NCBI GenBank assembly: GCA_011046055.1
Contig: DSBN01000151.1
Coordinates: 1-9,106 of the forward strand
Length of the DNA stretch: 9,106 nt
DNA from: Sediminispirochaeta sp.
GTDB lineage: Bacteria > Spirochaetota > Spirochaetia > DSM-16054 > Sediminispirochaetaceae
Direction of reading: 5' to 3'
Shown here: positions 1 through 6,953 of the stretch, piece after piece
Numbering within the stretch: position 1 is the first letter of the stretch
How the letters are laid out: each line of letters opens with the position of its first letter
Notes under the pieces: model-generated
Told to the model about the DNA's origin: nothing
Seen by the model: only the letters and a program-made list of their open reading frames with translations
The model's database searches: none
Position numbers and translations under genes: made by a program

Positions 1-826
1 GATGGAGACCAAACACTTCGACCATACCCGCCACTCCCGCTAAACCGCCGGAAAGAGCCATGGCCAAGACTATATGTCTTTTGACGTTGATACCCGCGTA
101 ACGGGCGGCATGCGGATTGAGACCTACCGCTCGTACTCTATACCCCAGGGGAAGTCTAAACATGAGCACGTAGTAGAACCCAACCAAGACGAGAGCGAAG
201 ACTATTCCCAAATGAAGTCGAGTTGCTTCGAGGAACCTGGGCAGCTGGGTCTGTATCGGAACCAAAGCGGTCTGAGGGAAGTACCCTGCTTTTTCTTTCA
301 TCGGGCCGTCCAACAAAAAGGCAAGCAGACTGATTGCGATGTAGTTCAACATGATGGTACTGATGATCTCTGAGGTCCCGAACCGCGCCTTTAAGAAACC
401 TGGAAAAGCGCCGTACATCGCCCCGCCGAGAAAGCCGAACAGCATTACAAGCGGAATTGAGAGTATGGCCGGTAAAGGGGGGATCAGAAACGCGACAATT
501 GTCGCGGTGATCGCCCCAACGACCATCTGTCCTTCGGCTCCGATATTGGTCAGACTGCCGCGAAAAGATATGCTCAGACCAATACCGGCGATTAAAATAG
601 GTGTGGTTTTGACGAGGGTTTCCGCTAAGTTGTTGGCCGTGCCGAAGGCTCCATACCAGAGGTGGTGATACGCCAGAATCGGATTCACTCCCGCCAAAGA
701 AATCACAATTGCCCCGACTATTATCGAGCCGAATATCGCCACTACCGGAGTCGCCACTTGGAGCGAAGTCTTCAGGATTGTATCAAGACTTGCTCGATGA
801 AAAAATCCACTAAATCTATGTTCCAT
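1..826 (-). CDS. BMP-type ABC importer permease (partial, C-terminus beyond the left edge)
   Basis: Integral membrane permease of the branched-chain/ribose-type family (BPD_transp_2), most like the YufP/NupP permeases of BMP-lipoprotein nucleoside importers. Translating the minus strand from the ATG at 824-826 gives about 275 residues without a stop; full-length relatives are usually about 350, so the last quarter lies outside the window. It opens with a short basic segment and a hydrophobic helix (about residues 22-46), followed by several more hydrophobic stretches. The motif GTSEIISTIMLNYIA (about residues 150-164) closely resembles the conserved cytoplasmic loop of this subfamily, and FRGSLTNIGAEGQM (about 88-101) is another family hallmark. 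GGAGGGG lies just upstream of the ATG, which supports this start. The gene begins 20 bases after the ATPase stop, so it is the third gene of the operon. A second permease gene would be expected further left. Substrate is inferred only: nucleosides or related compounds. Confidence 0.9.
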   Translation of the reverse strand, partial: MEHRFSGFFHRASLDTILKTSLQVATPVVAIFGSIIVGAIVISLAGVNPILAYHHLWYGAFGTANNLAETLVKTTPILIAGIGLSISFRGSLTNIGAEGQMVVGAITATIVAFLIPPLPAILSIPLVMLFGFLGGAMYGAFPGFLKARFGTSEIISTIMLNYIAISLLAFLLDGPMKEKAGYFPQTALVPIQTQLPRFLEATRLHLGIVFALVLVGFYYVLMFRLPLGYRVRAVGLNPHAARYAGINVKRHIVLAMALSGGLAGVAGMVEVFGLH

Positions 827-846
827 TATCACCCCTCCGACCCCTA

Positions 847-2382
847 TTAGACGGTTTTGACTCCGGCCATCATGAGACCAATTCGTCCGATATCGTATTC
901 CTCAGGCGTAAGCTCGCCCATGATTTTTCCTTCGTAGATGACCATGACCCTATCGGAGACCGCCAGGACTTCATCCAGATCGGTGGAAATGAGCAACACG
1001 CCGTTTCCCTTGCTCCGTTCTTCGATGAGCGTCTTTTGGGTGAACTCCGTCGCTCCGATATCCAATCCCCTGGTCGGCTGCGCCGCAAGCAATAACTTCG
1101 GATTCCGGCTTATCTCTCTGGCCAACACTACTTTCTGCTGATTGCCCCCGGAGAGGCTCAATAGAGAGTTCTTCTCCGAGGTCATTCTGATATCGAACCT
1201 TTTTTTCAAATCAACCGTTCTCTTGAGTACCTCTTTCGGGCGGTACAATCCCCTCTTTGTATAAGGAGCCTGGTCGAATTCGATCAACACTATATTTTCT
1301 GCTATGCTAAAAAGCGGTACAACTCCAGTATGCAGACGATCCTCCGGTATGTGACCAAGACCGAGTCGAAGCCTCTCCTTGATTGAAACCTCGGTGATAT
1401 CCTGGCCGTCGAAGTAGATTCGCCCCTCATCGGGTATTTCCATTCCGTGAATGACGCTGGCCAGCTCTTTCTGTCCGTTGCCGTCTACGCCGGCGATACC
1501 TAGGACTTCCCCGGATTTTACCTCTAGGTTGATCCCATCTAGAGCTCGTATTCCCTGGGTGTTGCTCAAGGTCACTCCCTTCAATTCGAGAATGGTCCTT
1601 CCCTCTTTTACCGGTGGATGCTCATAATTGAGAAATACCTCCCTTCCAACCATTTTTTCAGCGAGGATTTCCTTACTCACATCCTTGGTGTATACCGTAT
1701 CTACCCTTTCGCCGTCCCGTAGTACGGTGACCCGATCGCTTATCCTCATCACTTCCCATAGTTTGTGGGAGATAAAAATGACCGAATTGCCCTGCTTAGT
1801 GATGTCGCGAAGCACGTTGAATAGGTTGTCCACTTCAGAAGGGGTCAAGACGGCGGTGGGCTCGTCCATTATAAGCACCTCTGCTTCGCGATACAGAACT
1901 TTTAGTATCTCCACACGCTGCTGTGCTCCTACTGAGAGACTGGATACCAGGGCCCAAGGCTCGATATTCAAACCGTATTGCTCTGAAAGACGACGGATTC
2001 TCTTCTCAACCTGCCCTAGATCGAGCTTGTACGCCTTCTGCCCCTTCAAACACAAAGCAACGTTCTCCACCACGCTCAAGGAGGGGATCAACATAAAGTG
2101 CTGATGGATCATTCCAATACGTTTCTCGATAGCTTCTGCGGGAGATTTCAATGACATCTCTTGTCCGTCTTTTTTTATAAGTCCTTCATCTATCGAGTAA
2201 AGACCGTATACGCAGTTCATCAAGGTAGTTTTTCCGGCACCGTTCTCTCCGAGGAGCGCATGAATCTCCCCCCTGCGCAGATCAAAATCGACATTTTTAT
2301 TGGCGACCGTGCCGGGGAATCGCTTTGTCACCCCTATGCATTCAAGCACAAGCTCGCTCATCGTCTTTTCTTCTCCTTGCAT
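847..2382 (-). CDS. BMP-type importer ATP-binding protein, two fused ABC domains
   Basis: Cytoplasmic ATPase powering the importer: 511 residues with two tandem ABC domains, the normal length for this sugar/nucleoside class (YufO/NupO, RbsA, MglA). In domain 1, Walker A is GENGAGKTT (45-53), the Q-loop glutamine is Q94, the signature is LSVGAQQ (149-155), Walker B ends in D173-E174, and the switch histidine is H206. In domain 2 the Walker A is degenerate (GVDGNGQ, about 298-304), the signature LSGGNQQ (410-416) is intact, and the Walker B acidic pair is replaced (AAQPT, about 433-437). This asymmetry is typical of the family: one catalytic and one mainly structural site. The ATG at 2380-2382 has AGGAGG five bases upstream. 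An alternative ATG seven codons later (MSELVLE) has a weaker AAGGAG. It follows the lipoprotein gene after 54 bases that contain a strong hairpin. Confidence 0.95.
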   Translation of the reverse strand: MQGEEKTMSELVLECIGVTKRFPGTVANKNVDFDLRRGEIHALLGENGAGKTTLMNCVYGLYSIDEGLIKKDGQEMSLKSPAEAIEKRIGMIHQHFMLIPSLSVVENVALCLKGQKAYKLDLGQVEKRIRRLSEQYGLNIEPWALVSSLSVGAQQRVEILKVLYREAEVLIMDEPTAVLTPSEVDNLFNVLRDITKQGNSVIFISHKLWEVMRISDRVTVLRDGERVDTVYTKDVSKEILAEKMVGREVFLNYEHPPVKEGRTILELKGVTLSNTQGIRALDGINLEVKSGEVLGIAGVDGNGQKELASVIHGMEIPDEGRIYFDGQDITEVSIKERLRLGLGHIPEDRLHTGVVPLFSIAENIVLIEFDQAPYTKRGLYRPKEVLKRTVDLKKRFDIRMTSEKNSLLSLSGGNQQKVVLAREISRNPKLLLAAQPTRGLDIGATEFTQKTLIEERSKGNGVLLISTDLDEVLAVSDRVMVIYEGKIMGELTPEEYDIGRIGLMMAGVKTV

Positions 2383-2398
2383 CGAACCCTCCTCATGT

Positions 2399-2429
2399 CC
2401 GCCGGTCGGGTATCCTCCCCGACCGGCGG
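2399..2429 (-). promoter_or_regulatory. Intercistronic hairpin between lipoprotein and ATPase genes
   Basis: A perfect 12-bp inverted repeat (2399-2410 with 2418-2429, core GCCGGTCGGG/CCCGACCGGC) has a seven-base loop. It fills most of the 54-base gap after the lipoprotein stop codon and before the ATPase ribosome binding site. No T-run follows it on the transcribed minus strand, so a full rho-independent terminator is unlikely. The known precedent is importers in which an intercistronic stem protects the 3' end of the binding-protein message, so that the lipoprotein is made in excess of the membrane complex. That role here is inferred. Confidence 0.7.
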
Positions 2430-2436
2430 CAGACTT

Positions 2437-3507
2437 TTACTCCTCGAACACGGACTTTGGTAGATGACCGGCGGTTTTCAAGGAACCGTCCTTGATCCCC
2501 TGATAGATTTCATTCATTTTTTCCTGTATCTCCGCCGGTACGGGTTCGTCTCCGATGGTATAAAAATCGGATAGACGTATAACTCCCTCTTTGACCCCCA
2601 CAGGCACCAGTTTCGGTTTAAAATTGTCGTTCACCACATCGCGTATTCCCGAGTATACGACCATGCCGATATCTTGAATCGCGGAGAAAGGGACCGTTCC
2701 CGGAGCCATCTCGTACTGGTCGCCGATATATCCAGTGACCAGAGCGTCGTTTTTGACCGCAGCGTCGAGCACGCCAGCTACCCCGTTGCTGCAGTTCGAG
2801 GCCAACACGTCTACTCCGGACTCGATCATGCTAAGCGCCGCTTCGTTCGCCTTCTGCACGTCGGTCCAACTGTCGGTATAGGCGACACGTACTTCGGTGT
2901 TCGGATTGATGTACTTGGCCCCGGCCTCGAAACCGCGTCCGGCGTCTTCAACCGGCGGAAATTTTTGTCCGTTCACAATTCCTACCGCCCCGTTCTCGCT
3001 CACCATCGCCGAAAACGCACCGGCGATGAAGCCGCACTCTATTGTCAGAGGTCGATAGTTGGCCAAATTCGGTTCCTGCGCGGCGTGACCGTTTATCAAA
3101 ATGAACTTGATATCGGGAAACTTTTCCGCCATGTTGAGGGCCACATCGGTAAAATCAGCCGAAGAGAGCACGATGACTTCATACCCGCTGGTGGCGTAGT
3201 TTCTCACCACCGCTTCCTGGTCGGGTAAAGCGATACTTTCCGTATAGGCTCCTTTGAAGCCGAAATCCTCCTCCGCCCGCTTGAAACCTCGATACGAAGT
3301 CTGGGACCAGCCCTCGTCGTCGATAGTCGCGGTCAGCAGCAGGGCCACTTTCATCCGTTCCTCAAGCCCTTCACCGGAGGCCCGCTCCGAACTTTCAGCC
3401 GCCTCCTCTTCCGAACTCCGCTGCTCCGGCGGTTTGCCGCAACTAATTACCGAGATCGCCAGTATCACCGCCAAAAATACCAATCCGAGCTTTTTAGTTT
3501 TTTTCAT
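2437..3507 (-). CDS. BMP family substrate-binding lipoprotein
   Basis: Extracytoplasmic solute-binding lipoprotein of the BMP (BmpA/PnrA/TmpC) family, 356 residues, the usual length. The N-terminus has lysines 2-6 with one gap, a hydrophobic core at about 8-21 and a lipobox ending at C23 (VISC), followed by an acidic, serine-rich linker (about 28-50) that would tether the domain to the membrane. Family landmarks are GWSQTSYRGFKRAEE (66-80), ECGFIAGAFSAMVS (157-170), and GRGFEAGAKYINP (190-202). The ATG at 3505-3507 has AGGAAGGGG just upstream. It is the first gene of the minus-strand importer operon. Relatives bind purine nucleosides, so nucleoside uptake is the leading guess. Other BMP-family ligands are known, and the binding residues cannot be assigned from sequence alone. 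Confidence 0.93.
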   Translation of the reverse strand: MKKTKKLGLVFLAVILAISVISCGKPPEQRSSEEEAAESSERASGEGLEERMKVALLLTATIDDEGWSQTSYRGFKRAEEDFGFKGAYTESIALPDQEAVVRNYATSGYEVIVLSSADFTDVALNMAEKFPDIKFILINGHAAQEPNLANYRPLTIECGFIAGAFSAMVSENGAVGIVNGQKFPPVEDAGRGFEAGAKYINPNTEVRVAYTDSWTDVQKANEAALSMIESGVDVLASNCSNGVAGVLDAAVKNDALVTGYIGDQYEMAPGTVPFSAIQDIGMVVYSGIRDVVNDNFKPKLVPVGVKEGVIRLSDFYTIGDEPVPAEIQEKMNEIYQGIKDGSLKTAGHLPKSVFEE

Positions 3508-3524
3508 AACCCCTTCCTCCCTTT

Positions 3525-3548
3525 CACGCCATTGTCTATGGCAGCGTG
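3525..3548 (-). other. Possible 5' leader hairpin of the importer mRNA
   Basis: CACG and CCAT (3525-3532) can pair with ATGG and CGTG (3538-3548), giving an eight-pair stem with a three-base bulge and a TGTCT loop. It lies within a few bases of the transcription start predicted from the upstream promoter, so the importer mRNA would begin with this stem. A 5' stabilising role is possible; no riboswitch class is recognised. Confidence 0.35.
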
Positions 3549-3560
3549 TTGATTAATTTA

Positions 3561-3589
3561 ATTGTAGCCCCTGCAGGTTAATCTGTAAA
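3561..3589 (-). promoter_or_regulatory. Promoter of the importer operon
   Basis: Read on the minus strand, TTTACA (3584-3589) and TACAAT (3561-3566) are separated by exactly 17 bases. Each box matches the housekeeping sigma consensus at five of six positions. Transcription would start near 3554, giving a leader of about 47 bases before the lipoprotein ATG. Confidence 0.75.
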
Positions 3590-3593
3590 CAAT

Positions 3594-3632
3594 ATTTTCT
3601 GAAAATTATTTATTTTTCATGAAATTTTTCAG
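3594..3632. promoter_or_regulatory. Candidate operator region: paired AT-rich palindromes
   Basis: Between the two divergent -35 boxes lie ATTTTC-T-GAAAAT (3594-3606, perfect around one central base) and TTTCATGAAA (3615-3624, perfect), with centres about 20 bases or two helical turns apart. CTGAAAA (3599-3605) also has an inverted partner TTTTTCAG (3625-3632). They are candidate sites for the adjacent LacI-family regulator or a global factor. They lack the central CG common in LacI-family operators, so the assignment is tentative. Confidence 0.45.
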
Positions 3633-3634
3633 TA

Positions 3635-3663
3635 TTTACAAACCAAAGTATCAGTGGTATTAT
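3635..3663 (+). promoter_or_regulatory. Promoter of the LacI-family regulator
   Basis: TTTACA (3635-3640) and TATTAT (3658-3663) are separated by exactly 17 bases, each matching five of six consensus positions. The start would fall near 3670, leaving a leader of about 28 bases before the ATG at 3698. An ATTCGAAT palindrome (3662-3669) overlaps the end of the -10 box and could be an autoregulatory site. Confidence 0.7.
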
Positions 3664-3697
3664 TCGAATTAGTTCGAGCAGCAAGAAGGATGGGATT

Positions 3698-4711
3698 ATG
3701 GCCAAAAAAGTCAAACTCGATGATATCGCCGCGTTCTGTAACGTCTCCAAGGCCACCGTATCCCGGGTCTTGAACGGTACAGCCCCGGTGAAGGCGGAGG
3801 TGAGAGATAAAATCGAACATGCGATCCGGGAATTAGGCTACACCCCGAACAGAAGCATCTCCCGCTCCAAAACGCAAAAAATCGGCCTCATCGTCCCGGA
3901 TTTCTACAACCCTTTCCTCTCCGATGTGGTCAACGCCGCCCAGGCGGAAGCGAGCCGACGCGGCGTGCTGCTGGCCGCCCTGGGCGTCAGTCAGGAAATA
4001 AACCATCAGCGGGAAAACCTCTGGAAGTCAAAAAAATGGGGTTTTGACGGACTCATAGTCGTGGGAACCAAGCTCCCCCCGGAGGAGTTCGTCGATTTTC
4101 ACCGCCAAACCGGCATCCCGGTGATCATCTCCCGAATGGTCGAAATCCCGGAGCTACCGTGTATTCTCATCGACTACGAATCCGGTACAAATCAGGCGAT
4201 CAAACACCTGATCAATCTCGGCCACCGTAATATCGGCTGCATCTCCAGTCTGCCCGAATGGGATTCGGAGAAGATCAAACTCGACAGCGTGAACAGAGCC
4301 TTGACCAACAATGGCACTACCCTCTCCTCGGAGCATTACACTTGGTGTTTTCCAAACATCGCCGAAGGAGTGCAGGCGGCGAACAGGCTGCTCAATTTGG
4401 ATCGCTCAAAGCGCCCTACAGCTATCTTCGCCTTCGACGATCTAATCGCCCTGGGGGTACTTTACGCCGCCGAAAATAGAGGAATAAAAATACCGGAAGA
4501 ACTCTCACTAATCGGCTTTAACGACATCGACTACGCGGCCTACACCAACCCTCCCCTGTCCACCGTGGCCTTGCCCACTCAGAAGGCGGGACAACTGCTG
4601 GTCATCAAAATCTGCGAACATCTGCGAAACGACAATCCCAATTTCGGCGGTCTCACCGCGCTGAAGTGCGAGTTTACGGTCCGAGAATCTACCGCCGCTC
4701 CTCTGTTTTGA
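3698..4711 (+). CDS. LacI-family transcriptional regulator
   Basis: Sugar- or metabolite-responsive DNA-binding regulator, 337 residues, normal for the family. The helix-turn-helix is LDDIAAFCNVSKATVSRVLNG (about 7-27), followed by the usual third helix (VKAEVRDKIEHAIRELGYTPN, 31-51). The effector domain begins at IGLIVPDFYNPF (62-73) and continues with HLINLGHRNIGCI (170-182), FAFDDLIALG (244-253) and LIGFNDIDYA (271-280), all standard landmarks of the periplasmic-binding-protein-like fold. AAGGA lies seven bases before the ATG. It diverges from the importer operon, so it probably controls that operon with a ligand related to the imported solute. The linker between N51 and I62 is about three residues shorter than the common pattern and lacks its usual A-R and L positions. 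Effector not identifiable. Confidence 0.93.
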   Translation: MAKKVKLDDIAAFCNVSKATVSRVLNGTAPVKAEVRDKIEHAIRELGYTPNRSISRSKTQKIGLIVPDFYNPFLSDVVNAAQAEASRRGVLLAALGVSQEINHQRENLWKSKKWGFDGLIVVGTKLPPEEFVDFHRQTGIPVIISRMVEIPELPCILIDYESGTNQAIKHLINLGHRNIGCISSLPEWDSEKIKLDSVNRALTNNGTTLSSEHYTWCFPNIAEGVQAANRLLNLDRSKRPTAIFAFDDLIALGVLYAAENRGIKIPEELSLIGFNDIDYAAYTNPPLSTVALPTQKAGQLLVIKICEHLRNDNPNFGGLTALKCEFTVRESTAAPLF

Positions 4712-4991
4712 TGTTCCAAAAGTTTATAGTCGATACATGCATCCGGGTTTCACCGTACCCCCCCGACGATATTCAGGCTTAGCGGAGGGGTCATCCGAAC
4801 CGATACCGGAGGAATCCTGGAGGCGGCGACGGTAGATTTCCACAAAAAACTCTGATCCGGAGAGCTCTCCTCGAATGCATCGAGTCTCTATCCAAGTTCG
4901 AGCTAGCTCTCGCTCACCGGCAGCTACAGTTTTTCCCTATGAGCAGATCAAGGCGCGAATGAAAAGCCGTCTACCGCTCCTAACGAGGTAA
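4711..4991 (+). pseudogene. Broken gene following lacI (unrecognised product, three frameshifts)
   Basis: The 292-base gap after lacI is not empty. An ATG overlaps the lacI stop (TGATG) and opens MFQKFIVDTCIRVSPYPP, which runs into a seven-C tract (4758-4764) and soon reaches a stop. Removing one C continues into a second frame (SGGVIRTDTGGILEAA, then VDFHKK) up to a six-A tract (4844-4849) just before TGA. Adding one A moves to a frame reading IRRALLECIESLSKFELA and on to a five-T tract (4930-4934). Adding one T leads to PYEQIKARMKSRLPLLTR and TAA at 4989-4991. The repaired reading is about 93 residues with protein-like composition. I do not recognise the family. It could be a decayed gene remnant, homopolymer sequencing errors, or chance. 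The overlapping start suggests it was once co-translated with the regulator. Confidence 0.45.
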
Positions 4992-4997
4992 CGACGG
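4962..4997 (-). terminator. Possible terminator of the CsgG-like gene
   Basis: Just after the lipoprotein gene ends on the minus strand, CCGTC-GT-TACC pairs with GGTA-GACGG across an 11-base loop (stem 4967-4997, nine pairs with a two-base bulge), followed by C and four Ts (4962-4965). A competing stem CGCTCC/GGAGCG (4975-4980 with 4997-5002) is also possible. It is a weak but suitably placed candidate, and it overlaps the end of the broken gene on the other strand. Confidence 0.35.
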
Positions 4998-5003
4998 GAG
5001 CGA

Positions 5004-5669
5004 TTATTTCCGTACGGCTTTCTCCGAGAGACTGAAGGCGAGGTTTCCCACCGCGACGTTCATGGCTTCGTTGATCAAAGCGGATTTATCCAGAAATGAG
5101 CCTTTTTTCAGAAGCCAAAAAGCCACATGTCTATTTCTTCCCCGCTTGGCCACCGTTTCGGCGGTAGCCAAAATTTCTCCGGTGGCTACCGAGACAATGC
5201 GGGAGCTCACCCCAACCTCGGCCCTTTGTTTGTCGATCCAGGCGATGAAGGCGCTGGTTTTTTCTTCGGAGTAATTTAAGTAGTCGATCGAAGTGATGCA
5301 GAGCGCCTCTACACCCAACATATTTCCCACTTCTTGTATATTGTCGGCACCTACCGCGCCGCTCATCTGAAAGGACTGTTCCGCAAGAAGTGAATCGATG
5401 CGCTCTTTTTCGATGAGCCGGTACCGACCATGATCCTGTAGTCGGCTGATAAGTAGTCCGGAAAAAGAGTCTTGCATCTCCCGTAGCAGCATTTCACCCG
5501 TTGTATCCTCAAAAGAGAGGACCCCGACTAAATAACGCCTATTATGCTCAAAAGCCTCCACCTCACCCTTTTCGGCGCGGTCCCCTACCGTAGAAGCACA
5601 ACCCGTCGTCACCACAAGCAAAACCACCAGAACTGCAAACCATCCTGCTATCCTTCTCACCTTTATCAT
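5004..5669 (-). CDS. CsgG-like lipoprotein
   Basis: Small predicted lipoprotein of about 221 residues, resembling the CsgG/curli-assembly-type domain often found in diderm cell envelopes. The signal peptide has basic residues (KVRR), a hydrophobic core (about 10-20) and a lipobox ending TTGC at about residue 24. The domain core shows YLVGVLSFEDTTG (about 46-58), a GRYRLIEKERIDSLLAEQSF segment (about 81-100) and GNMLGVEALCITSI (about 115-128), the pattern seen in CsgG-related lipoproteins that start with a nucleotide-binding-like fold. The reading frame extends to a GTG at 5670-5672, but AGGAGG sits only about one base before it and four bases before the ATG at 5667-5669, so the ATG is preferred. 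It has its own promoter and no partner gene on its strand. CsgG itself forms a secretion pore; whether this shorter protein does is unknown. Confidence 0.8.
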   Translation of the reverse strand: MIKVRRIAGWFAVLVVLLVVTTGCASTVGDRAEKGEVEAFEHNRRYLVGVLSFEDTTGEMLLREMQDSFSGLLISRLQDHGRYRLIEKERIDSLLAEQSFQMSGAVGADNIQEVGNMLGVEALCITSIDYLNYSEEKTSAFIAWIDKQRAEVGVSSRIVSVATGEILATAETVAKRGRNRHVAFWLLKKGSFLDKSALINEAMNVAVGNLAFSLSEKAVRK

Positions 5670-5729
5670 CACCCCTCCTGCTTCCTACAATCACACTAAA
5701 CCCGGAAAAGATTCACCCAGAAACAGCTT

Positions 5730-5757
5730 ATTATATCAAAAAATCCGACTATGGCAA
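5730..5757 (-). promoter_or_regulatory. Promoter of the CsgG-like lipoprotein gene
   Basis: On the minus strand, TTGCCA (5752-5757, five of six) and a perfect TATAAT (5730-5735) are 16 bases apart. This predicts a start near 5723 and a leader of about 50 bases containing the AGGAGG site. Its -35 box is only three bases from the -35 box of the divergent amidohydrolase promoter. Confidence 0.7.
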
Positions 5758-5760
5758 TAT

Positions 5761-5789
5761 TTGACCTGTCGTGTCAACTGGTTTAAGAT
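5761..5789 (+). promoter_or_regulatory. Promoter of the amidohydrolase gene with overlapping dyad
   Basis: TTGACC (5761-5766, five of six) and TAAGAT (5784-5789, four of six) are 17 bases apart. The predicted start falls about at the ATG at 5796, so the mRNA would be leaderless. A perfect inverted repeat TTGAC-N7-GTCAA (5761-5777) covers the -35 box and half the spacer, the position expected of a repressor operator. The controlling protein is unknown. Confidence 0.5.
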
Positions 5790-5795
5790 ATCCAC

Positions 5796-6953
5796 ATGAA
5801 ACAATCGATCTACGCCCGGACCCTGTACACGGGCCGGGAAGTGCTACACGACACGTACCTGATTTTCGAAGACCAGCTCATCGCCGAAGTATCGAGCAGC
5901 CCCGAGGGAGAGCTGCTGGGGAGCTTCGAGGCGGTCACACCGGCGTTTATCGACCCCCACTCGCACATCGGTATGGCCCGGGCCGGCGAGCCGCCGGCGG
6001 AGGCGGAGACCAACGAACGGATGGAGTCGGTACTCGCCCACGCCGACGCCCTGGACAGCGTGCAGATGGAGGACAGCTCCTTCGGCTCGTCGGTGGAGAT
6101 GGGCGTCCTCTACTCCTGCGTCCTGCCGGGCAGCGGCAACATCATCGGCGGTCGGGCGGCGGTCATCCGCAACTACGGACGGCAGACCACGGAGGCTTTC
6201 ATACGGCGCGCGGGCATCAAGGCCGCCTTCGGCTACAACCCGATGTCCACCCGGGAGTGGAAGGGCAGCCGTCCCTTCACCCGTATGGGCGCCCTCTCCA
6301 TCCTGCGAAGCCGTCTGTCGACGGTCGCCCAGAAGCTCGAGCGGCAGAGCTCGCTGCCCGAGGAGAAAGCCACGGAGATCGAGTTTTCCTACGAAGAGGA
6401 GGTCTTTCGGGCCCTCTTAGAACGAAAAGAGGTGCTCCGGGTCCACGTCCACAAGGACGACGATATCGCCGCCCTGCTGCGCTTAGTCGACGAGTTCGGT
6501 ATTCGCGTGACGGTGGAGCACAGCTGCGACGTGCACGATCCCCACATCTACCGCGAGCTGGCCTCCCGGGACATCCCGGTGGTGTACGGCCCGCTGGACA
6601 GCTTCGCCTACAAGGTGGAACTGAAGAACGAGGACTGGCGCAACATCCGCCACCTCATAGACTCGGGGGTGAAGTTCGGTCTGATGACCGACCACCCGGT
6701 GATCCTGCAGCGAAACCTGCTGCTGACCCTGCGGTGGTTCTTGCGCCACGGCTACGACAAACAGGAGGCGATCGAACTGATAAGCCGCCGCAACGCCGAG
6801 ATCATCGAGATCGACGACATCCTGGGGAGCCTCGAAGCCGGCAAAATGGCCTCTTTCAGCTGCTGGAACGGCGACCCCTTCGAGCTCTCCGCCTACCCGG
6901 TGCTGGTCGTCGGCGAGGGGCGGGTTCTTTTTTCCGACAATTACGAAAAATAG
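5796..6953 (+). CDS. Metal-dependent amidohydrolase (imidazolonepropionase-like), substrate unknown
   Basis: Cytoplasmic amidohydrolase-superfamily enzyme, 385 residues, usual length. It starts with the small beta-sandwich strand pattern (YARTLYTGREVLHDTYLIFE, 6-25). The metal ligands follow in order: HSH in IDPHSHIG (H55, H57), HVH in the strand-5 region (H219 and/or H217), H242 in VEHSCD, and the catalytic aspartate D299 in MTDHPV. The family lysine at the end of strand 4 is not obvious. The C-terminus returns to the sandwich (GSLEAGKMASFSCWNGDPFE), the classic amidohydrolase ending. Related proteins hydrolyse cyclic amides or imidazolones or are uncharacterised; the substrate cannot be read here. 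An in-frame TAA four codons upstream fixes the ATG, yet no Shine-Dalgarno precedes it. Its GC content and GC-ending codons are clearly higher than those of the genes to the left. Confidence 0.88.
   Translation: MKQSIYARTLYTGREVLHDTYLIFEDQLIAEVSSSPEGELLGSFEAVTPAFIDPHSHIGMARAGEPPAEAETNERMESVLAHADALDSVQMEDSSFGSSVEMGVLYSCVLPGSGNIIGGRAAVIRNYGRQTTEAFIRRAGIKAAFGYNPMSTREWKGSRPFTRMGALSILRSRLSTVAQKLERQSSLPEEKATEIEFSYEEEVFRALLERKEVLRVHVHKDDDIAALLRLVDEFGIRVTVEHSCDVHDPHIYRELASRDIPVVYGPLDSFAYKVELKNEDWRNIRHLIDSGVKFGLMTDHPVILQRNLLLTLRWFLRHGYDKQEAIELISRRNAEIIEIDDILGSLEAGKMASFSCWNGDPFELSAYPVLVVGEGRVLFSDNYEK

Noticed and set aside
1300..1500. Degenerate Walker A and missing acidic pair in the second ABC domain as a possible inactivating defect
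   Set aside because: The second domain is normally degenerate in this ATPase class, so it is expected.
4857..4884. Palindrome GGAGAGCTCTCC and small CTCGA/TCGAG stem as a lacI terminator
   Set aside because: No T-run follows on the plus strand, and the stretch reads better as part of the broken gene.
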